Shown: positions 7,139 through 11,311 of the stretch, one piece after another
Layout: every line of letters starts with the position of its first letter
Numbering within the stretch: position 1 is the first letter of the stretch
NCBI GenBank assembly: GCA_964603125.1
Contig: CAZRUA010000115.1
Coordinates: forward strand, 1 to 11,311
Reading direction: 5' to 3'
Length of the DNA: 11,311 nt
Source of the DNA: CAZRUA01 sp964603125
Lineage (GTDB): Bacteria > Bacteroidota > Bacteroidia > B-17B0 > Aurantibacillaceae
Made by a program: the position numbers and the translations under genes
The notes under the pieces: generated by a model
The model's database searches: none
The model's input: the letters and a program-made list of their open reading frames with translations, nothing else
What the model was told of the DNA's origin: nothing

Positions 7139-8155
7139 TTAAATAGCAGCGTCAATTTGAGCTTTATAACTTGGAAGCAAATCAACGAATTTTTTAACTG
7201 TTTCTTCCATACTTAAATGACTTTTAGCGCCAGCAGCATTAATATGACCACCTCCAGCAAAATGTGCTCTTGCAAAAGCGTTTACATCAAACTTGCCTTT
7301 GCTACGAAAAGAAATTTTTACGCCATCTTCGGCTTGATTAAAAAAAGCTGAACATACAACATTACCAATAGATAAAGCATAATTTACAATGCCCTCGGTA
7401 TCACCCTTCTGAAAACTAAACTTCTCTAGCTCCTCCGTTGTTAAAAAAATATAAGCTGCCTTAAACTCATCCAAAACAACCATTTTAGCCAAACAATGTC
7501 CCAATAAACGCAGACGCTCCTTTGTAAAATTATCATTAACAGCACTGTATATATCTGAGTTGTTTGCACCTTTAGCAATAAGTTCGGCTGTAATTTTATG
7601 AGTATTAGCCGTAACTGAATTAAACCTAAAAGAACCGCTATCGGTCATAATTCCAGTATATAAACAAGTAGCTATATTTTTGTCTACACTATCAGCATTA
7701 GCCACACCACATATAAACTCATAAATCAATTCGCTTGTGCTGCATGCTAGGGTATCGTGGTAAACTAGCTGAGCATAATTATCTGGCTGCTGATGATGGT
7801 CAATCAACACTTTTGAACATGGATTCGCCTCGATACACTTACCAAGTGCTTCAATTCGTTTAAAAGAATTAAAATCGAGCGTAAAAATTAAATCGCTATT
7901 TAAAATATAGTTTTCCGCCTTTGCAGTTTCCTTTTCGTGAACAATAACCCCTGCATGGCCTGGAAGCCAATGCAAAAACTGAGGATACTCATTTGGAACA
8001 ATAACCTCAACATTTTTCCCTAAAGCTTTTAAGAAAAAATACAAACCTAATGATGACCCCATGGCATCGCCATCAGGACTAAAATGCGTAACAATAGTTA
8101 TTTGCTTACTTGAGCCAATGGCTGTTTTAAAATCTTCGAAATTATCTTTACGCAT
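7139..8155 (-). CDS. nrnA: DHH/DHHA1 phosphoesterase, NrnA type (oligoribonuclease / pAp phosphatase)
   Basis: This cytoplasmic metal-dependent phosphoesterase has 338 residues, the normal length for NrnA. Family members degrade very short RNA oligomers and remove the 3' phosphate of pAp. The metal-binding motifs are intact: H24 and PDGDAMGS (D28, D30), D94 in TLDFNS, the signature DHH at 119-121 and D172 in MTDSGSFRF. The C-terminal DHHA1 substrate domain has GGGH at 301-304. Family assignment is firm; whether it prefers nanoRNA, pAp or a cyclic-dinucleotide product such as pApA cannot be told from sequence. It is the first gene of the PPIase operon. The link to envelope folding is unexplained and may simply reflect shared transcription. 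The ATG at 8155 follows a -7 element at 8172-8179. Confidence 0.93.
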   Translation of the reverse strand: MRKDNFEDFKTAIGSSKQITIVTHFSPDGDAMGSSLGLYFFLKALGKNVEVIVPNEYPQFLHWLPGHAGVIVHEKETAKAENYILNSDLIFTLDFNSFKRIEALGKCIEANPCSKVLIDHHQQPDNYAQLVYHDTLACSTSELIYEFICGVANADSVDKNIATCLYTGIMTDSGSFRFNSVTANTHKITAELIAKGANNSDIYSAVNDNFTKERLRLLGHCLAKMVVLDEFKAAYIFLTTEELEKFSFQKGDTEGIVNYALSIGNVVCSAFFNQAEDGVKISFRSKGKFDVNAFARAHFAGGGHINAAGAKSHLSMEETVKKFVDLLPSYKAQIDAAI

Positions 8156-8171
8156 GTTAAAATTTATAATA

Positions 8172-8205
8172 CAAAATTACGCATTCCGTTACAGAATAAG
8201 GAAAA
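8172..8205 (-). promoter_or_regulatory. Probable promoter of the nrnA-PPIase operon
   Basis: On the minus strand TAATTTTG (8172-8179) matches the TAnnTTTG -7 element, 16 bases before the nrnA ATG. The -33 element is weak: only a T-run (complement of 8202-8205) lies at about the right distance, with no exact TTTG. It faces the ndk promoter across a 122-base divergent intergenic region. Confidence 0.45.
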
Positions 8206-8228
8206 AGCGCTACGATTATTTATTAAAT

Positions 8229-8259
8229 TTTGTGAAACCATTCTGCTTTAGTACATTTG
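8229..8259 (+). promoter_or_regulatory. ndk promoter
   Basis: TTTG (8229-8232) and TACATTTG (8252-8259) are separated by 19 bases, an exact match to the Bacteroidota -33/-7 pattern. The start of transcription should fall near 8264-8267, leaving about 12 leader bases before the ndk ATG at 8278. This also argues against an earlier in-frame TTG start at 8257, which would overlap the -7 element. Confidence 0.75.
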
Positions 8260-8277
8260 CGCCCTAAAAAAATTAAA

Positions 8278-8697
8278 ATGGCAGGTACAATAACATTTAC
8301 AATGATTAAGCCTGATGCAGTTGAAGCAAACAACATTGGGCCAATTTTAGCTAAAATTAACGAAGGTGGTTTCAGAATTTTAGCAATGAAATATTTACGT
8401 TTGACTAAAGAGCAAGCTGGAGAATTTTATGCTGTTCACAAAGAGCGTCCTTTTTATGGAGAATTAGTTGATTACATGAGCAGCGGACCAATTGTTGCGG
8501 CAGTTTTAACAAAAGAAAACGCAGTAGCAGATTACCGCACTTTAATTGGAGCAACTGACCCAACTAAAGCAGCTGATGGAACAATTAGAAAATTATTTGC
8601 AAAAAGTATTGCAGCAAATGCAGTTCACGGAAGTGATAGCGATGAAAATGCTAATATTGAAGCAAACTTCTTTTTCTCAAACTTAGAGAGATTCTAA
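8278..8697 (+). CDS. ndk: Nucleoside diphosphate kinase
   Basis: The 139-residue enzyme transfers the gamma phosphate of ATP to NDPs through a phosphohistidine, balancing the NTP and dNTP pools in the cytoplasm. Length and motifs are canonical: TMIKPDAV with K11, Y51 and HKERPFY, R87 in YRTLIGATDP, R104, and the active site NAVHGSDS with catalytic H117. The C-terminus EANFFFSNLERF fits the family. The ATG at 8278 was chosen because it gives the standard MAGTITFTMIKPDA N-terminus and follows the promoter; an upstream TTG at 8257 would add seven unrelated residues. It is a single-gene unit with its own promoter and a terminator 11 bases after the stop codon. Confidence 0.97.
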   Translation: MAGTITFTMIKPDAVEANNIGPILAKINEGGFRILAMKYLRLTKEQAGEFYAVHKERPFYGELVDYMSSGPIVAAVLTKENAVADYRTLIGATDPTKAADGTIRKLFAKSIAANAVHGSDSDENANIEANFFFSNLERF

Positions 8698-8708
8698 TAA
8701 ACCAATTT

Positions 8709-8740
8709 AAAAGCCTCAAAACAAAATTTGAGGCTTTTTT
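8709..8740 (+). terminator. ndk rho-independent terminator
   Basis: A perfect stem (GCCTCAAA at 8713-8720 pairing with TTTGAGGC at 8727-8734) has a six-base loop, four further A:T pairs at the base, and a run of six T on the plus strand. It ends ndk transcription 18 bases before the -33 element of rplS. Confidence 0.9.
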
Positions 8741-8757
8741 GGTAAATAAAAGTTTTT

Positions 8758-8789
8758 TTTGGTGGGAATACTTAAAAAATGTATATTTG
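8758..8789 (+). promoter_or_regulatory. rplS promoter
   Basis: TTTG (8758-8761) and TATATTTG (8782-8789) are separated by 20 bases, matching the Bacteroidota promoter. The predicted start near 8794-8797 gives a leader of about 65 bases, much longer than at ndk, tex or nrnA. Confidence 0.75.
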
Positions 8790-8796
8790 CCCCTCT

Positions 8797-8836
8797 TTTT
8801 TAGCCGCTGTTTGCACGGTGTAAAGAATGCTAAAAA
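8797..8836 (+). promoter_or_regulatory. Candidate structured 5' leader of rplS (possible L19 autoregulation)
   Basis: An exact 8-bp inverted repeat (TTTTTAGC at 8797-8804, GCTAAAAA at 8829-8836) encloses a second hairpin (TTTGC 8810-8814 with GTAAA 8820-8824, one G-U pair, loop ACGGT). The halves are separated by an internal loop (CGCTG on one side, GAAT on the other). It begins at the predicted transcription start and ends 25 bases before the L19 ATG, in an otherwise unstructured AT-rich leader. It has no T-run after it, so it is not a simple terminator. Ribosomal protein leaders that bind their own product are a known class, and I recall that an L19 leader has been proposed in flavobacteria; identity with it is not established here. 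Confidence 0.5.
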
Positions 8837-8861
8837 TGTTTAATAATATAAAATTAATAAA

Positions 8862-9227
8862 ATGAGTTTATTATTAGAGTACGTAAACAACCAATTAAAT
8901 CCAGTTGTTGAGCGTCCAAAATTCAAAGCAGGTGATACAATTACTGTACACTACAAAATTAAAGAAGGTGATAAAGAGCGTATTCAGCAATTTAACGGTG
9001 TTGTAATTATGCGTCAAAACCACCCAACTACAGCTTCTTTTACTGTACGTAAAATTAGTAATGGTGTTGGGGTTGAGCGTATTTTCCCAGTATCATCTCC
9101 ATTTATCGATAAAATCGAAGTTAACAAAGTTGGTATCGTTCGTCGTGCTAAGTTATTCTACTTACGCGAGCGTACTGGTAAATCTGCTCGTATCCGCGAG
9201 AAGATTGTAAACAACTCTGCAAAATAA
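8862..9227 (+). CDS. rplS: 50S ribosomal protein L19
   Basis: This 121-residue protein of the large ribosomal subunit lies at the interface with the 30S subunit. The full family pattern is present: FKAGDTITVHYKIKEGDKER near 21-40, IQQFNGVVIMR (41-51), the core FTVRKISNGVGVERIFP and SSPFIDKIEV (60-87), and the basic RRAKLFYLRERTGKSARIR (94-112). The N-terminus MSLLLEYVNNQL is typical, so the ATG at 8862 is secure. In many bacteria rplS lies with rpsP, rimM and trmD; here it stands alone with its own promoter, a foldable leader and a terminator. Arginine is mostly CGT/CGC, as expected of a highly expressed gene. Confidence 0.97.
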   Translation: MSLLLEYVNNQLNPVVERPKFKAGDTITVHYKIKEGDKERIQQFNGVVIMRQNHPTTASFTVRKISNGVGVERIFPVSSPFIDKIEVNKVGIVRRAKLFYLRERTGKSARIREKIVNNSAK

Positions 9228-9246
9228 TACATTAAAATGTATCAAT

Positions 9247-9279
9247 AAAAAAACCATTCTTAATCGGAATGGTTTTTTT
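9247..9279. terminator. Bidirectional terminator between rplS and the glycosyltransferase
   Basis: A 13-bp perfect inverted repeat (9247-9259 with 9267-9279; core CCATTC/GAATGG) has seven A on the left and seven T on the right, so each strand sees a stem followed by a T-run. It lies 20 bases after the rplS stop codon and 18 bases beyond the convergent glycosyltransferase stop codon, and can serve both. Confidence 0.9.
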
Positions 9280-9296
9280 ATTTCATTAATTTCAAA

Positions 9297-10415
9297 TTAG
9301 ATACTTTGGTACAAGCTCATCATTTGACTGCTCAAAAGCTGAGCATCAAACTGTTTAGAATGTTCTTTACCAGCCATTTTAAGTTGAGCATATAATTCTC
9401 TATTTTGCATTAAGCTAAATATAGCATTAGCAATTTCATCATCATTATTGGGGTCGATATACAAAGCACCCTTTCCTCCGGCCTCCGAAAAACATGAGCC
9501 TTTTGATGTAATTACGGGTACGCCTGACACTATTGATTCTAAAATTGGAATTCCGAAACCTTCAAAAATACTAGGATAAACAAACACATGAGCAGCTTGA
9601 TATATTGCGCTTAGCTCATCGTTATTTACAAAAGGAGGGAAAATTATTTTAGATGATAAATTATTTTGTTCGATATAAGAAGCTACTATTTTGTAATAAT
9701 CTGTTTTTTTACCAATAACAACCAAAGGAATATCAACGTTTTTCATGGCTTTAACAAGACTGAGAAGCTTCTTGCGTTCTTCTATTGTGCCAACATATAA
9801 AATATAATCGCTAGGTAAATTAAATTTATTTTTAACAGAGGCGATATAATCACTACTTAAAACTTGATAAAATCGCTTACTTACACTTTGATAGATAACT
9901 TTTATTTTACTCTCTTCTATTCCTAAAAACTCAATAATATCATTTTTTGTTTGTTGACTCACGGCGACAATTACATCCGCATTTTGGCAAGCATACAATG
10001 TTTTTTTGAAATACAGTTTTCTGTCCAAACCACGGTATAAGCTTGGATAGCGCATAAAAATCAAATCGTGAATAGTAACCACCTTTTTGAATTTCGCTTT
10101 CGCTACATTTAAAGGTAATTCATTACTTAAGCCGTGAAATAAGTTGATGTTATTTGATGTAATTAAATTAGTTAATTTATAAGTACGCCAAATACTATGT
10201 AAACTTTTATCAATAAAATTTAAAGGAGTATGTACTAAAGTATTTTTATCGCCAACAGCAAATCTGTCGTTTAATTTAGGTGTGAAAAGGTGGTAAAAAT
10301 TCTCAGGATAAAACTCGATTAAATTTGAAATTAAAGTTCGAGAATAATTACCTAAGCCACTTCCATTAAGGAATGCGCGCTTAGCATCAAAGCCGATATG
10401 AAAAGAAGAATTCAG
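9297..10415 (-). CDS. GT4-type glycosyltransferase with non-canonical start
   Basis: This is a GT-B retaining glycosyltransferase of the group 1 (GT4) family, probably using a nucleotide sugar in surface polysaccharide or glycolipid assembly; donor and acceptor are unknown. Numbering from CTG at 10415 gives 372 residues, normal for the family. The N-terminal domain opens with HIGFDAKRAFLNGSGLGNYS (6-25), the expected first strand and glycine loop, followed by FHGLSNELPL. The C-terminal domain has ILYVGTIEERKK (about 205-216) and the EX7E motif EGFGIPILE (E285, E293). An ORF begun at the first ATG/GTG/TTG would start at GTG 10082 and lose about 111 residues, including the glycine loop. Upstream of that GTG the frame stays open to the TAA at 10422-10424, the stop codon of the preceding gene in the same frame. 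CTG 10415 or ATC 10397 are possible starts; the 5' end is uncertain. Confidence 0.8.
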   Translation of the reverse strand: MNSSFHIGFDAKRAFLNGSGLGNYSRTLISNLIEFYPENFYHLFTPKLNDRFAVGDKNTLVHTPLNFIDKSLHSIWRTYKLTNLITSNNINLFHGLSNELPLNVAKAKFKKVVTIHDLIFMRYPSLYRGLDRKLYFKKTLYACQNADVIVAVSQQTKNDIIEFLGIEESKIKVIYQSVSKRFYQVLSSDYIASVKNKFNLPSDYILYVGTIEERKKLLSLVKAMKNVDIPLVVIGKKTDYYKIVASYIEQNNLSSKIIFPPFVNNDELSAIYQAAHVFVYPSIFEGFGIPILESIVSGVPVITSKGSCFSEAGGKGALYIDPNNDDEIANAIFSLMQNRELYAQLKMAGKEHSKQFDAQLLSSQMMSLYQSI

Positions 10416-10421
10416 TTTAGA

Positions 10422-11045
10422 TTAATCGACTAAAACAATTTCAACAATTTCTTTTAACTTATAATATCCCTTTGCTTTGGGCAGATAAACCTCGGTTTCT
10501 TTCCATAACACTTTAATTTTTTTACCTACTAAAGCAGTTGTATCGCCTTCAAATTTATCCGAACCTTTAAAATATTTCATCCAAAGAAAAGATTCCGTTT
10601 TGCCTTCGCTTGTTTTTAAATAAATGTAGTTAAAACCATCTTGCTCAATTTTAGTAAATGAACCAACCGTAAAATCAGTTGCATCATTACTAACCACAGT
10701 CTCTGTCTTTTTTTGATCTTCACTCATTTTCATGGTTAGCTCAGTAAATTTAGGGCAAATACTTAAAAGTTTACCTGCGATTTGAACACCAATTTTTTCG
10801 CCTGCTCCTTCTGATATTTCCTTTTCTCCAACTGCCTTTAATAAATTATCTAAATCATCCATCATGGGTTGAGTAAGACATTTGGTAATCATTAGAGTAA
10901 ACTCCTCTTGATTTAAAGTCTCAGGCACAGGTTGCTTATTTAAACAATCGCAAGTTTTTTCGGCTGCTTTATTTATTGCAGTTTGAGCAGTGAGACCAAA
11001 TGAAGTAAAAAATATTACTAAAAGTATTGAGAAAAAGTTTTTCAT
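10422..11045 (-). CDS. Exported protein of unknown function with CxC motif
   Basis: I do not recognise the family. The 207-residue product begins with a Sec signal peptide (MKNFFSILLVIFFTSFGLTA, cleavage probably after residue 20). The mature part has four cysteines (C32 and C34 in TCDCLN, C56, C97) in a helical N-terminal region, possibly forming two disulfides in the periplasm or outside the cell. Similar small exported proteins with a CxC motif near the mature N-terminus seem common in Bacteroidota (recollection, not a search). Residues about 123-206 look beta-rich, with alternating hydrophobic residues (FNYIYLKT, KIKVLWKETEVYL, YYKLKEIVEIVLV), suggesting a small barrel or sandwich. It lies 40 bases downstream of dapD, and its stop codon directly precedes the glycosyltransferase frame, so the genes are probably cotranscribed. 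No clear promoter is seen in the 40-base gap. Confidence 0.75.
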   Translation of the reverse strand: MKNFFSILLVIFFTSFGLTAQTAINKAAEKTCDCLNKQPVPETLNQEEFTLMITKCLTQPMMDDLDNLLKAVGEKEISEGAGEKIGVQIAGKLLSICPKFTELTMKMSEDQKKTETVVSNDATDFTVGSFTKIEQDGFNYIYLKTSEGKTESFLWMKYFKGSDKFEGDTTALVGKKIKVLWKETEVYLPKAKGYYKLKEIVEIVLVD

Positions 11046-11085
11046 TAAGTGTTTGGTTTAAGTAATAAAGATAGATAATTTAGAA

Positions 11086-11311
11086 TTAAACCGAAACATT
11101 ATTTTCTCTTAAAGCATCGTTTAAGGATGTTTTCAAGTCAGTACTTTCTTTACGCTTACCAATAATTAATGCACATGGAACTTGGAATTCACCTGCTGGA
11201 AATTGTTTGGTATATGAACCAGGAATAACAACACTGCGCTCAGGCAAGTAACCCTTGGTTTCGATTGGTTCTTTACCAGTAACATCAATAATTCTTGTTG
11301 ATTGGGTTAAA
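11086..11311 (-). CDS. dapD: Tetrahydrodipicolinate N-succinyltransferase, C-terminal part
   Basis: Only the last 75 codons are in the window; the gene continues past the right edge. The translation contains GYLPERSVVIPGSYTK, FPAGEFQVPCALIIGKRK and STDLKTSLNDALRENNVSV before the TAA at 11086-11088. This matches the end of DapD, including the strand after the left-handed beta-helix and the closing helix. DapD succinylates tetrahydrodipicolinate in the lysine and meso-diaminopimelate pathway, feeding peptidoglycan synthesis in the cytoplasm. No frameshift is seen in the visible part. The exported unknown protein follows after 40 bases on the same strand. Confidence 0.88.
   Translation of the reverse strand, partial: LTQSTRIIDVTGKEPIETKGYLPERSVVIPGSYTKQFPAGEFQVPCALIIGKRKESTDLKTSLNDALRENNVSV

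Noticed and set aside
8257..8277. Earlier in-frame TTG start for ndk giving seven extra residues
   Set aside because: The TTG is part of the -7 element TACATTTG, and the added residues do not belong to the conserved N-terminus, whereas ATG 8278 gives the standard start.
2561..8734. GCCTCAA/TTGAGGC found at two sites as a dispersed repeat element
   Set aside because: Both copies are the stems of ordinary terminators with different loops (TTTC and ACAAAA) and no shared flanks; similar stem sequence is not evidence of a mobile repeat.
9297..10082. Glycosyltransferase as a truncated 261-residue gene or pseudogene starting at GTG 10082
   Set aside because: The frame is open upstream and encodes the missing N-terminal domain with family motifs, so the gene is probably whole and only its start codon is unclear.

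Overview
The window looks like ordinary chromosomal DNA of a low-GC member of the Bacteroidota, probably of the Flavobacteriales/Sphingobacteriales type. The evidence is the AT-rich composition, five upstream regions carrying a TAnnTTTG -7 element (four of them with TTTG 18-20 bases further upstream), AT-rich translation starts without clear Shine-Dalgarno sequences, Bacteroidota-type lipoprotein signals, and a GldI-like lipoprotein. No mobile element, CRISPR array, tRNA or rRNA was seen.

Layout. (1) Positions 1-204 are AT-rich and hold a leftward promoter for something beyond the left edge. (2) Positions 205-2457 (minus) encode Tex, with its own promoter. (3) Positions 2607-8155 (minus) form a compact six-gene operon closed by a strong terminator at about 2556-2584. 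In transcription order it encodes an NrnA-type DHH phosphoesterase, a GldI-like FKBP lipoprotein, a second FKBP lipoprotein, two closely related exported two-domain FKBP proteins, and a cyclophilin-FKBP fusion. (4) Positions 8278-9227 (plus) carry ndk and rplS, each with its own promoter and terminator; rplS has a foldable 5' leader. (5) Positions 9297-11311 (minus) carry a GT4-type glycosyltransferase, a small exported cysteine-containing protein of unknown function, and the 3' end of dapD.

The most notable region is the block of five consecutive exported prolyl isomerase-family proteins. The usual FKBP active-site residues are largely missing in the first gene, partly missing in the second and present in the last three. 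Three members also carry an upstream domain that looks like an eroded FKBP fold. The block reads as an envelope protein-folding module that expanded by duplication, with some members probably acting as chaperones or scaffolds rather than isomerases.

The second notable point is the glycosyltransferase. Its N-terminal domain is clearly encoded back to about position 10397, yet this stretch has no ATG, GTG or TTG. It lies in frame directly behind the stop codon of the upstream gene, so the start is non-canonical, damaged, or reached in another way.
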